NCBI GenBank assembly: GCA_900073065.1
Contig: FJOG01000064.1
Coordinates: 1,930 to 65,929, forward strand
DNA length: 64,000 nt
Origin: Phialocephala subalpina
Lineage: Eukaryota; Ascomycota; Leotiomycetes; Helotiales; Mollisiaceae
Direction: 5' to 3'
The notes under the pieces were generated by a model. That model had not been told where the DNA came from, made no database searches, and was given only the letters and a program-made list of their open reading frames with translations. This document shows, piece by piece, positions 45,915 through 56,972 of this stretch; within the stretch, counting starts at the first letter, position 1, and each line of letters begins with the position of its first letter. Made by a program: the position numbers and the translations under genes.

Positions 45915-46164
45915 TCTGGCACCACATGACTAAAGCTCGAAACCCGTCCAACGATCCCACTGAAGACGAAAAAACATCTGCGGCACTATTTGCGGTGAAC
46001 ATTCGCGGCCGCACAAGCCCCCCGCTCCCTGCGACCTATCTGGGTAATGCATTACTTGGAGGTATCACACAACGACTCTCAATAGCCAGCCTGAAAGATA
46101 CCCAGACTGGACTCTGTCAGGCCGCAGCAGCGTTCCGGAAGGGTCTAAACGCGATCAACAGTCC
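45915..46164 (+). repeat. 250-bp tandem duplication, unit 2
   Basis: Perfect repeat of the preceding 250 bp, shifting the acyltransferase reading frame by one base. After it, sequence unique to the original 3' side resumes at 46165. Confidence 0.9.
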
Positions 46165-46254
46165 GAGAGTGAATCTATGGAAAGGATGTTGCAGAACCCG
46201 AGATTTCAGCAATTCGCCGAAGAGTAGAGTGAACTGGGAACCATTTATGTAGAT

Positions 46255-46990
46255 AGGGTGATCTCAGATCAGGAGCCTCGTTTGGGTCACTCTTTCGTCC
46301 ATCTGTGAAGCGGCGGCTTGCCGAAGACAACTAGACAACAAGCAAGATAGAATATTCCAATCCCTTATCGAGTCAAATGCATCGGAACGCGACTTCACAT
46401 CATGTGCTGCTGTGTGAAAGCAAAAGTATAACTGTTATCTCTCAAACATGTTCCTGTACTCCAATACTCGATGCTCGGGCGAACAATGCTTAAAAGAGCG
46501 GGTAGCTACCGGGTAATATTCGGGTAGCTTGGTTGAGCTTCGAGGCTTCGATTCGCACCTCGATCGTGAAATGATCAACATTCCACGACAATATTGACTA
46601 CCCGTCTTTTGTGCAATTGCTCGGCGGTAAATAACATCCGTCGCTCGATACACCACGATCGCTCAACATGGCCAAGGTCAAGGTCGCGACAACCCACGAT
46701 CCCAGACCTTGGCTGTCTATGTACCCCCTCCCGAGTTCGAACACAATGGAATGAATTCGCACACAATGGCGAGGGCTGCGTTACTTTCAATGGAGCCCTG
46801 GATGAGCCCACAAAGAGACTCATACCCTTGTTATACCCACGAAACACTGGTTATAGTAGGCGGATCTTTACATGGCCACCGAAGAGCAAAACACATAAGT
46901 GGTGACCTGCAGTGAGCTACTCTCCCTGGCCGACACATTATACATGCGCGGCAGGATGGCGGTAATATTCAATGTCAGCGGTATAAGTCA
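46255..46990. other. Intergenic or decayed sequence
   Basis: No intact gene is seen. A stretch at 46673-46915 (AVYVPPPEFEHNGMNSH) has protein-like composition but no recognisable family. It may be part of the broken unknown gene that follows. Confidence 0.3.
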
Positions 46991-46999
46991 TTTACTAAT

Positions 47000-47840
47000 G
47001 GTTGGCAAATGTACGCATTTAGAGACTTCGATACTACTAGCAATCTGCAAGAGCTACAAGAACGATTAAAGGCTTTCCTCCTGGCAGAGAGGCAGAAGGA
47101 GAGGAATAAGGAACCATTGACCGAATTTCGAACCCCAGAACAAGCTGCTGCAGATAGAAGGAATCAATGGCTAGCAGAAAATCGAGCAGGGTCAGGCGAA
47201 CGCTCTAGAACGCCCTTTCACCGGAGAAGTACAAGAAGGACATAGTTCAATACATTCGCGACGGAATAAATTCGTTGAACACGCCTGCCACATGGTCTCT
47301 TCGACCATCAAGTGAAGACATTCGACGAATACAAGAGGATATCTTGGCAAGATTGATCTATACAGCTTCGCCAGACACAGAGAGGAGATAGAGGAGGTCT
47401 TGAAGGTGTTTTTTAGGACTCGAACACCACCGACGATGATCCTCAGTACTGGTATGAAGGCTATCTTACGCGTACTTTTGTTGGTACGGACTTTGAACAA
47501 GGAATGATCTTTGGTCCAACTGAGAAATCTGTGATGGACAAGGCAGAATAGATGTGCCCGTCGATTGAGCGTGGATACATCAAAAAATATGTCGAGAGAG
47601 CGAGAAAGGCACGCGCTGCCAAGGAACAATGTACAATTGCAGGAAATTCAAACGCTACGTCCATACAATCCACAAGTTCCCCTGCGACTCACAATCCAGC
47701 CACAAGTACGAACAATCCCGGCCGGAGCAAACGGCAAGCCGATGGCATTGAAGCTACAGAAACGCGGGAGTCGAAGAGAGCCAATAACGGTTACAACGAG
47801 TGGAGTGACGACGAAGAGGCGGCAGCCAGAGCTTCATGAG
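47000..47840 (+). pseudogene. Broken gene of unknown family
   Basis: Protein-like segments in the same orientation are split across frames and stops: DFDTTSNLQELQERLKAFLL and TPEQAAADRRNQWLAEN in one frame; ALSPEKYKKDIVQYIRDGIN and EDIRRIQEDILARLIYTASP in another; then DDPQYWYEGYLTRTFVGTDF and MIFGPTEKSVMDKAE, an in-frame TAG, and IERGYIKKYVERARKARAAK followed by a Ser/Thr/Asn-rich tail. The run of helical, charged sequence over 800 bp is unlikely by chance. Several stops are TAG. No family is recognised; at least two frameshifts and three stops would make it non-functional. Confidence 0.45.
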
Positions 47841-48157
47841 GGCCAAAAGAAGCTTGAAAGAAACCGTACGTGAAAACAGCAGAACGTGGACTCACCTATA
47901 TCGATGGAACCCTTCAACGAGATTGGGATGGTCAACCCAGTCTTGGAATGCTCTGGAATTCTTAGGCGAGAATTACGACGGACAGCCATATGAACCTTGA
48001 TCTGAAAATGGTTCGGGTTGCAAGTGCTACACGACGCAATTCATTTAAAGAGCTACCACAAGGATAAAGAAAGTAATGCTATTTCAAATCTGGTCCTCAG
48101 AGCCATTTTCTTTCAGAGTTTCAATTCCTACGATCTCCTCGAGTCTTTTCTCAATGC

Positions 48158-48880
48158 TCACTCAGGCTTACCAGCGGCCAACGCCTCCTTCACTGCCTCA
48201 CGAGCGGTCAGTTTCCCAAGCCATTCCTTCACATGCGGGAAGCTATCCAAGTCATACTCCTCCTTGGTAGTCACCAGAGCAATGATAGTCTGCCAGGAAA
48301 CGAACACAAGGTCAGCAAAAGACAACTTGCCACCCACAAGCCAAGGTCCGTCACTCCCAGCCTCCACCTTTTGCTTGGTGAGATGGCCCTCCAAGACCCC
48401 AGTCACTCGGTTGACTTCCTTTGCATAGCGCTCAATGGCACTAGGAATTTTCTCTGCGTGGTACAGCTTGAACCAACCGTATTGGCCGTAGTATGGTCCC
48501 TGGCCTGATGCTGCGAAGAAGAGCCATTGCTTGGCGAGATACGACTCTGGCGTTCCGGAAACGAAGCTCAATTTATGCTCCTTGTCATATTGCTCTATGA
48601 GGTACCTGTTATCATGAAGTTAGTTATCGTCTTTTTTGGAAATATTTGTCACTTACTCGATAATGGCACCGGACTCCCAGAGGGTGAGGTCGGTGTTGGG
48701 ATCATAGATCGCCGGAATGCGACCATTCGGGTTGATGGCGAGATACTCCGGGCTCTTGACAGTCGAAAGAGGTTGGACGATGATTTCGTGAGGAAGGCCG
48801 AGTTCACCCAAGAGGATGGCGACCTTGGGTGGGTTGGGACCTCCTTTACCCCAAACTTTGATCGGTTTGATTGAAGACAT
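48158..48880 (-). CDS. Glutathione S-transferase (URE2-like class)
   Basis: Two exons (48880-48657 and 48605-48158) give 223 residues. The start MSSIKPIKVWGKGGPNPPKV is the usual position just before the thioredoxin fold. SPEYLAINPNGRIPAIYD and LTLWESGAIIEYLIEQYD, joined across the intron, form the glutathione site (the conserved cis-Pro and the ESGAI motif). GPWLVGGKLSFADLVFVSWQ is the C-terminal helical N-capping region. It conjugates glutathione to electrophiles or acts in stress defence; fungal clusters often carry such GSTs. The intron is 51 nt. The gene is intact and stands between decayed genes, which might mean it is kept for detoxification. Confidence 0.88.
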
Positions 48881-50257
48881 GTTTGTTTTCGAGATTTCGA
48901 GGTCAGGACGAGTCTTGTTGGTGATTTGGTAGGATGATTGCAAGTGAAATACGCGAGAGCAAGAAAGGGGTATAGATCGAGAAGTTTCGGAAGCGCTTGT
49001 TGTCTTGAAGAACGCTGCAAAGATGAAAGTTTCAGTGAAATGATTCTCAGAGTATATTCAAGGAGAAAGAAAAGCTGTTATATATATATATTCCTGTCGC
49101 GACAGCTGAGACCAGAAGTCAATCCTCTGTTTGTTCTGCACGTGACTCTCGTTGCTTCGGAGACATCTTGATGCTTTCTAATGAAATGTCTCCATATTGA
49201 TAATATTTCTAAGCAGCTGCATCAAGCGCCTCCTGGATCAGTCATACCGCAAAGCTTCTTCGAAAGAGCCCCGGCTCTCGAGTCCACCGTTCTGGGAAGC
49301 TTTATGCTTGAATTGTGCATGCATAAAATCGAGCCGCTACGGTCGCCCTCAACCCGAACTTTCGGTCTAAACATTCGGTATTCGCGCCTAAGTAACAGGC
49401 GAGAGACTCAGTTTTACTTGTCTTTGCAATGTCCAAGCGTTTTCAAGTAGTTGTCTACCTATGCGAAGTTGTTGATGTGGTCGATGCTATTCGAGTCCGA
49501 GCCGAGCGCCTAACCCAAGTAGGCGATACTCACGAGGAAGACTGAATGATTAATCAAGATCTGCAGGAACGATTTCAGACGGAAGCACGCAATTCAAAGA
49601 TTGGCAAACGAAAATTCCAGGGTCTTTTGATCTTGCTACAAACAGAATTGTCCAAAAACCCAGGTTCATCTCACTTTTTGCGCCCCTCTCGTCCTTCTTC
49701 CCTACCATCTCACACTCCCAATTTTAATAACAAGACCTCCTTCCGGCCTCCACTCCATCAAGACGTCAAGTCTCTCCTAACCCAGCACCCTGTTATTCAA
49801 ATCCTCAATTTCTCAAGCACCCGCTCCCTGTCCCCCTCGCTTCGACAAATGTCCCGCAACACCTAGAATTCAAAATTCAAGACCTTGGATCCTCTCCCAT
49901 CATCTTGTTATTCGGAAATTTCAAGTCTGAATACCCGAGAATTAAACCAAAGATGCCAGATAAGATGGGAGGAGTAGCGTTTTCATACAGAAAGGAGTTT
50001 TTGATTCTTGATCTGGTGGTAGGCTTGACGAGAGGAGGGGCGTTAGGTGGTGGGAGGACTTTTAGTGTACGTCTTCAGATGAGGATTCATGGCGAGAACC
50101 TTGGTCGTCTCTCCCACTGGAATAAGCGGGCATATATCTTGTTCAGCCATGAGATCAGGCCAGGTAATGTTTGCAACAGACCAATCGAGCTCAGGTAGCA
50201 AAATTGGAAGTACAAGCATTGAAGGGAGATTCGTGATCGATGTTCTTGCATTGTTAT
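48881..50257. other. Intergenic
   Basis: About 1.4 kb without a recognisable gene. The region near 49080 contains a short (TA)n run (tatatatata). Open frames at 49546-49866 and 49905-50198 lack family resemblance. Confidence 0.35.
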
Positions 50258-51721
50258 TTATGTCCTTTCTAAGCATGCTCTCAGCATTGTTCCCAGTGCT
50301 CCGTCGATACATGAGGTTGCGACCGCACCAGCACCCGAGCCACCCTCAGCAGACGGATTGAGATCCTTCAAGACATCAACGAAAGCGTCAGGTACCTCCT
50401 TATCAAACATAGCCAACATGACATCGGCGGCGTTCCTGGCTTTCTCGGGTATACGCTCAAGCATCCTCTTCTCGAAGCGCTCCAGAGTTAGATCATAGTC
50501 CGGCTCTGGTTTCTCATTCTCTATTATGAGCTCCTGAGAGAGCTCCAGAGCATCTGTCATGGCAAGATCGACGCCATCTCCAGTGAAATATGTTATGACG
50601 TGCGCTGCGTCGCCGATAAGAGTTATACCAGGAACATGCTCCCATTGAAATTCCGGCTCGAAGTTGTACAATGGCCTGGCCGCGTACGGATTGAGGTTAT
50701 ACTCGTGGACAAAGCCCAATGCAATCAAGACTTTGATGTTATCGCACCAGTCTGCGAAGCAATCCGAACTGAACAGCAGTCTATCCAGTAACTCGGGTCC
50801 TGCGTTGCGTCCGAGAGCACCCTCGTAGTGAAACGGCGATAGGATGTTGCCAGAACGTCTGTCCAAGATCCTGTTCAAAAGCATGAGATGCATAAGTATC
50901 GAGTCTCGGAAGCCTCGCTTGATCATTATAGCTTTCCCATACTCGGATGCGTAGAATGTACCGTGACCCAGAAGTGTGTCCAGAATGTCTGCCACTTCTG
51001 AACCTGCCCGGATTACACGACCAGGAATTGCTAGAGATATGCAGTGTATTCCACTCTTTAACGGGCGTTGATTCGTGATTACCTATCGGGTTTCCGAATA
51101 TGCACCGTCTGCCCCGACCACAATGTCGAAATCCTCCGTAAAGTCGCCCTTAAGAGCTAATCGCCTCTTAGCCGCCTTGCCATATCTCTTCCCTTCCTTG
51201 TACATCCAGTAGAAAGGGGTATCGGCAGACGGAGACACTGCGACGGGGCTTCTAATACTTCGACCCTAAAGCATGTGGTCTTTCAGAATGTCCCGGACTC
51301 GGTCGGACATTAGACAGGTGATATCGTTTCGTAAGAATAATCGCGAGTCTCCCTGAATGTCGTTGCCGTTCCATTTGCGCTGACCGTATTTATCTGCCAC
51401 AACGCATTCCTTGTTGCCTTGAAAATCGGTCGGCATTTTCTCGAATATCCCACAAGACTTAAGAGCTGCGATTCCGCCATCGGGCTGCAGAGCAACCGGT
51501 CCAGCAGGGAAATTCTGGTAAGTCAAAGATGACATTTATAAAATTGTTGTGAGCAAGTAGGCATACGAGCGTAAGTCCAGCCGGGCCAGCTACACGATGT
51601 TTTAGCTATGTACAGTACAATGTCGAGCCGCCATACAAGAGAGTGTAGTATGAAATGCGTACGTACCTCCAATGATGGCTATCTTTGGACCCTCCGGACT
51701 CGAAGGTAGAGCTTTCATCAT
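50258..51721 (-). pseudogene. Dead TetX-like FAD monooxygenase
   Basis: On the minus strand, MMKALPSSPEGPKIAIIG is followed by a likely intron and AGPAGLTLVCLLAHNN, the dinucleotide-binding start. A frame change near 51530 then gives PAGPVALQPDGGIAALKSCG. That frame continues to the end with two in-frame TAG codons, at 51266-51268 and 51083-51085. Between and after them come FDIVVGADGAYSETR (DG motif) and GITLIGDAAHVITYFTGDGV (GD motif), then a normal C-terminus. TAG in place of CAG is the expected outcome of C-to-T RIP, though the original codons are unknown. Relatives are flavoprotein hydroxylases of secondary metabolites. This copy cannot make a full protein. Confidence 0.72.
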
Positions 51722-52600
51722 CGCAGATCATGTAGTCGAGCGGCTATGGTCTGTAATTCAAAAGAGAAGCTCTGTAGATGGCGTAGACGAGGTGACTGCT
51801 GCTGTAAAGTGATGTCGTCGTTGCAGACGTATGCTGTTGATGGAATGTAGGAAGAACCTACAACTCGAGCGGAAAGAGACATACTTGTACCTGGGATTTG
51901 CTTTGGGAAGCTTCGCTAGTGAGGAAGGTGCGGGCGGACGTGGTGGTTGTGGTGTTTCTGTGACGAAGGAAGTGAAGCTTCCCGAGGTCGGAAAAAGGAA
52001 AGCGCCTGTTCACGTGATTCTAAGTAGCGCGTTAATCATGAGAACGAACGCGAATTCGCACTGCACTTAAATCCATCTTTTGAACTCTCTCAACAAAAGA
52101 CTTGACATCAATATTTCTATGCTAACAAGAGACAATCGAGTCTGCTTAGCCTCGATTGCGTCTTCAGATTCATACTACCATAGGGCAGCCGCTCGACCAC
52201 ACAGTTCGAAACAGGTGAGTAATGCCGCATTCTGCAAACGCCAGCTGAATTGCTGGCCAGGGAACCTCGACCTTCTAGACAGGATTCACCTTCTCTCAAG
52301 TCATGTTTTTTCAAAGGCGGGGTTCCCTCCATATCGTGCCAGAAGAGGCTTGAGTGAGCACCTCGGATGGCTTCGAGTGAGACCTCTGGCTCAAATGACG
52401 TTATCCTCCCTTTTATCATAATACACTTCTGCTTTATATGGCAGAGGTACCCCTTTCTGTGTATTTAGGCATTAGGAGCCAACCTTCCAGCGATTCACAC
52501 TATCACTAAGTCAGTTTCCACCTACCTACCTGTCATCACTACTGGACGCATTATCTCTATATTGTTCAGCTTCTTTGCTCTAATACGTGGCTAGGTTTTA
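51722..52600. other. Intergenic
   Basis: About 880 bp, no gene recognised. It contains the former promoter of the dead monooxygenase and, on its right, sequence leading into the RNase H relic. Confidence 0.35.
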
Positions 52601-52603
52601 CAC

Positions 52604-53302
52604 TATGCTACAATGTCGACAGCGAATACGTCCCGACTGCCACAGGAAGCACGAACATCTCCCCACCGATCTCCCAAACCCAATTCGAGAATTCGATCCC
52701 ACCTGGAACGAGCTTTACAATGGTCAGATTTCCGATCTTGTAGGCGCATCTCTAGAATGCCACGGCAATCGGCTCAAAGTTAGAGGAGATCTGCGCGGTC
52801 GCGATATTGACTGTTCGGGAATGGTTGTTTCGATTGATGGGGCTTGCAGAGACAACGGCAGATTCAACGCACGAGCCTCAATTGGTATTTTCCCATGGCG
52901 CCGGCTCGGGGGCGAACAGTGGGAGTCTTGTTCGCGGTAACCCTACCACAAACGAATCAAGCTGCCGAACTCTACGCGGCTATCGCTGTACTCCAAAACA
53001 TAAAGGTTGCTGCACTGCCCTGGGTTGAAGACGGAAGAGGACTTTGTAAGATCATCATCATGACAGACTCAAAGTATTTAGTCCAAGATATCTCGGAGTG
53101 GGTTTTGAAGTGGAGGACGAACGGAAACCGCAATTCAAGGGGCTAGCCCGTCGTTAACCGCGAAATTTTCTAGGAGCTTGACGCCTTGATGATTGAATAC
53201 GAGGAGAATAGCATTCTAGCTTGGTTCTGGCATGTCAAGAGAGAGTTCAATCAAGATGCGGATCGCCTAGTCAACGAAGCTCTTGATGCGGCTGGACAGT
53301 AG
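52604..53302 (+). pseudogene. Broken RNase H-domain gene
   Basis: IREFDPTWNELYNGQISD precedes GMVVSIDGACRDNGRFNARA, with the first catalytic Asp of type I RNase H. After a frame change around 52890-52920 the reading continues as LPQTNQAAELYAAIAVLQ (catalytic Glu) and IIIMTDSKYLVQDISEWVLK (Asp), then AWFWHVKREFNQDADRLVNE with the final Asp. Two in-frame TAG codons lie at 53144-53146 and 53171-53173, and the frame ends at 53300-53302. So all catalytic segments are still visible but the gene is broken by a frameshift and two stops. Stand-alone RNase H-like genes of this type are common in Pezizomycotina, sometimes derived from retroelements. Confidence 0.65.
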
Positions 53303-54249
53303 AAGAGCTGGGCCCCAATATAAATTTCGTGGAACTCAGTATCTTTGCAAGATTGGTTCGAGATGTATTTCTTGCTGGCAACTCTTTCGTCCGGTTTCTT
53401 TCGCGCTTCTTATTTGCTTGAGGTGCGTGCCAAGACTGCGAGTTGCGTCAATTCTACTTGCGAAGCTGTCAATTATGCCAATAGGCAGGCTATATGGCTT
53501 TCACGAAAGGAAATAGAAGAGTCTCTGTATTCGTTCCGTCCGAAGCAATGTAAGGATTGTTTCACTTGGCCGAGGCAGCTAGAGGAGTTCCTAGAGGAGT
53601 TCCTGTGGCCGAGGGATGATTGTTCGCCGCGCTGTGTTTAGGGAAAAGCGTTGCTTACAAGTGTTTTCTCGCTCTCATAATTTGCACCCACCATTGAAGG
53701 CTAGTCATCCTGACTTTACTTTAGCTCCTCATGTCAGTCTTGACAAAATTTCCCGTTGTGGCAGCTCGGAATAACCTTATCTTATCGCGGCGAAGGATGT
53801 GGGTGGAGAACTAGACCTGCGGGGTCGTGTATTAGCTCCCAGTGAGTGACAGTCATCAAAGATTCCTTCGGAGGACTCTAACATCTTGGCAACATGAATG
53901 CATTCTAATCAAATACCCTCGATCGTATTTGGTGTCAGAGGACCGGGACAAACCGTCATCAGGGGCCGTTGTAACCTTCCGCAAGCAGTTAGCGAACCGA
54001 TCACGATCAACACCGTGACAGGCGCAGAGGATACGATTGCCTCACCCTTGCGAAATGTATGCATAATTCCAGCTCTGTACTGCTACGACCGGCGCCACTT
54101 TGTCGGGGACCAAAGTGGCGCTGGCGTTTCAAAAACGCCGGTGGAGGGGTCAACATTTGACGTGAATAATGTCCAACAGTGTCCGTTGGATGGGTAGAGT
54201 CCCTTAGATATGCAGAATTTTGATAAGTTTGATAGCCCGTCAAGAAGCA
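53303..54249. other. Intergenic
   Basis: Nearly 950 bp. Open frames at 53345-53641 (LEEFLEEFLWPRDDCSPRCV at its end) and 53898-54197 are unlike known families. A hairpin-like inverted repeat lies at about 54090-54125 (ggcgccactttgtc...gaccaaagtggcgc), with arms of about 13 bases. Confidence 0.35.
54093..54124. repeat. Short perfect inverted repeat (hairpin-like)
   Basis: Arms gcgccactttgtc and its near reverse complement accaaagtggcgc face each other across a few bases, upstream of the second Zn2Cys6 gene. It could be a binding site or chance; no second copy is seen. Confidence 0.4.
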
Positions 54250-56929
54250 ATGTCGGCTAATTCAGAGAGAAGGACGACCAAGATACGTCGAAGGCGTGGA
54301 GCATGTTTGATCTGTAAAGAGCGGAAACTTCGCTGCTGTGGATCAAGGCCATGCGGGAACTGTGCGGTATGTTTTATCAGGAAGCTAGAAAGAACTCTAT
54401 TGATTTTGTTGAAACAGAAGTCAGATGTGGACTGCGAATACCCCGTTCCGACCCATCAAACGCGGAGCCAGCAATATGAGCATGAAAACCCGCGATCCTC
54501 CAGGGAACAGATTCGATCAACCTCGCTGCACAGGCCAGACAACAATTCTCGATTGCGTCTGAATACGGGCCAAACGGCCCAGCGAGACGGCGGCAGTTCT
54601 ATTGAAAGAAGTGAGCATTTGCCTTCATCACTTGAGAACACCAGGAAGCATCGACAGTGCAATTGGAGACTGTGATTTCGGCTTTAATTCATCCTCGCGA
54701 TTTAAATGGAATAGTAGACAAGAAGACCGGCACATGAGTGTGAGTGCTCTTGTCGTCTCCAAGTTGAAGCAAGGGATCCAGTGCTGATGGAGCACAGCTT
54801 GCTAAAAATTTATTTGTCTCGAAGAGGTAAATATTTGTTCTCCAGAGCTCCTTTCTCATCTGACTCGAGGTAGAAGGGGCACGAGCCAGCCCCCCTCCGA
54901 CCATACCTATTTTTGGCAGCTTCAAAGAAGAGGTTTCAAGCCACTCTACTTTACCCTCTGAAGTCGCAGTGGATCTCAAGACGCTTTTGTCCAAAATCGA
55001 TAGCTTGTTGAGCAACATTGAAGATGCCGAGTTATCTCAGTCAATTTCTTCGATTATGCTCGATACTCAGAAGATCAAGACCTACACGAGAGGTACTTCC
55101 TCCATGTTCGTCATGCTGAAATTGATTTCTAACAACGTGTAGCATTCTTTGAGAACCCACATTTGTAGGTAAATGCTTCAAGACTGGCGCAAATTGCTGA
55201 AAGTGTACACAGAGGCAGTACATATATCAGTCAGCAAAAGCTACAAAGACTCACAGATCAGTTAACCTTCGACGGCTCGTCCCTTCAAGGTGCTGACAGG
55301 GCGCTACTCTACGCTGCTTTAGCAACTGGATGCGACCATTCCAGCACTCTAGGAAACCATGCCGAAGCGAGAGCATATTATAGAGTGGCTGCAGATCTCA
55401 CGTGGAATATGATATCTGGCCCTCTAGATATCACAAAGCTTCAGGTATGTGTACACAATTCTTTCAAAACAAGTCGCTGATAATATCCAGGCTTTGACGA
55501 CGATGGTGGGTGTATTGAGCAAGCCAATCTGCAACCTCAGTGGACTGATTGACCTGGTCAGATTCTGTTTATCTTAGGTTCTGCCACGAAGGAGAGTTTG
55601 TTCTTTCTCGTCTCAAGCGCTGTCAACATGATACAGACTCTCGGTTTCTATACGGAATCTGCAGTTGAGAGAATCTCGAGCAATGCGAAGGATCAGCTTT
55701 GCATCAAGCACTTGGTTTGGACCATTGCTTCAATCGAAGGTCTACTCGGGCTCAGATACGGACGTATACCGGTAAGCTACCTACCGACCAACCTGTCTAC
55801 CTTCTTAGATGCTAATTATACCGGACGCTTACCCATGATACCATCGACTTCGCTCCGCCAACCGAACTTCCACGAACAGACGAAAGTGCATCGAACGGTG
55901 TTCAACCTTACTTCCACGCATTCTGTGAATTCGGACACATCTTTTCTCGAATCTATCGGACAACGAGGACAGACGCATCGAAGGACGACGTCTCACAACT
56001 ACAATCTCTCTTGAATGATTGGAAGTCTTCATTTTCAATTGAAGTCCAACAGCAAGATGAGCTACAAATTTGGTTCCACGAAGCTATCCTCAGTCTGGCA
56101 CTCATGTCCTTTGTCTCAAAATCCACCCCTGAAAATACCTCGTCCAAATCCATGCTGGAATATCTTGCTGGTTCTGACCTAACACTCTCGTCGGCCAGAA
56201 ACATGCTGCGATCATTGACCTTGACAGCACCTATGAAAGAGACAAGGTGCGTCTGTACTCCTTCGTCTTCATCAAAATGAGCTAAGAACTTGCAGTCATA
56301 TCATTAGGTTGATGGTAATATCTTGGTGCATCGTGTTTTCCGCAATACTCCATGGCCAAGGGGGAAAAGACGACCTTGCTCTGCTTAGCCTCGTATCGGC
56401 GCTGTTCGCTCGCCTTTCTCTATCTCGGTCTGTTGACTGTGGATTCCATGAAATTTCTCAACTCGGTGGTGTCGCTGCTTCGATGTTATTGACCAAACGG
56501 TCCTCAGTCAAGGAAGCAGCCAAGGGAAGAGGGGTAACTCGATCATTTACGTCTGCAGGCGCAGACAATTCCCAATCTTCTGGACCGCGGTCACATTGTG
56601 CCGATTTAATCGACCAACAACAGAACGTATGGCTCGATGTCTCTTCTGCATGACTCCGTCGCTAATTATCGTAGATGTTCAACAGCCAAGAAACACCCGC
56701 TCCTGATCCTTCCATTTCCCCTCTCACAGCAATCACTGCCTTTCAATCCAACGTCTTGGACTCTTGGGCGTCTGACGCGACCATTGATGAGCTTTTGCAG
56801 ATCGACACTGCATTTGGCCCGTCATGGGAAAGCCACTGGGAAAATCATTTGATGCTGCAAGACCTCAACAGAAATGCGGACCAGAGACCTGACCAGACGC
56901 ACGAACTTGAGATGAAAATGGTCTGTTGA
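54250..56929 (+). CDS. Zn2Cys6 transcription factor next to the tyrosinase/UstYa pair (model incomplete)
   Basis: Exon 1 (54250-54366) reads RGACLICKERKLRCCGSRPC and GNCA; exon 2 (from 54418) continues KSDVDCEYP, giving the cluster spacing C-x2-C-x6-C-x5-C-x2-C-x6-C. Later exons carry LAQIAESVHRGSTYISQQKL, ADRALLYAALATGCD, ALTTMVG joined to SATKESLFFLVSSAVNMIQT, and IKHLVWTIASIEGLLGLRYG, the fungal transcription-factor homology domain. Near the end come MLRSLTLTAPMKETR-SHIIR and the last exon MFNSQETPAPDPS through ENHLMLQDLNRN. Exon limits between 54611 and 54870, and near 55775-55830 where a stop interferes, remain unresolved, so one frameshift or a missed intron is possible. Its position suggests control of the tyrosinase/UstYa pair, which is inference. 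Confidence 0.68.
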
Positions 56930-56972
56930 GCAGAGTTTGCTTCTCGTCTACATTTCGCCTGGTATGAATATT

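Larger units (their letters stand above)
44616..46227 (+). pseudogene. BAHD-type acyltransferase disrupted by a 250-bp tandem duplication
   Basis: Exons 44616-44818, 44880-44946, 45029-45102 and 45153 onward read MGSSIQKSQSADVEKSKSHL, FENLRRGLAHTISSIPWISG, FRYKDLTGVLPSYIELKKD and TVGVHHSVCDGSAFDHILEI. The last holds the HxxxD acyl-transfer motif. NDAVSAFFWHHMTKAR and RGRTSPPLPATYLGNALLG are further family words, closest in style to trichothecene 3-O-acetyltransferase-like enzymes. At 45915 the frame enters an exact copy of 45665-45914; 250 is not a multiple of three, so translation stops at 45931-45933. No DFGWG motif of the family's C-terminal half is found downstream, so the end is also missing. 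Either a recent inactivating duplication in an already truncated gene, or partly an assembly artefact. Confidence 0.72.
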
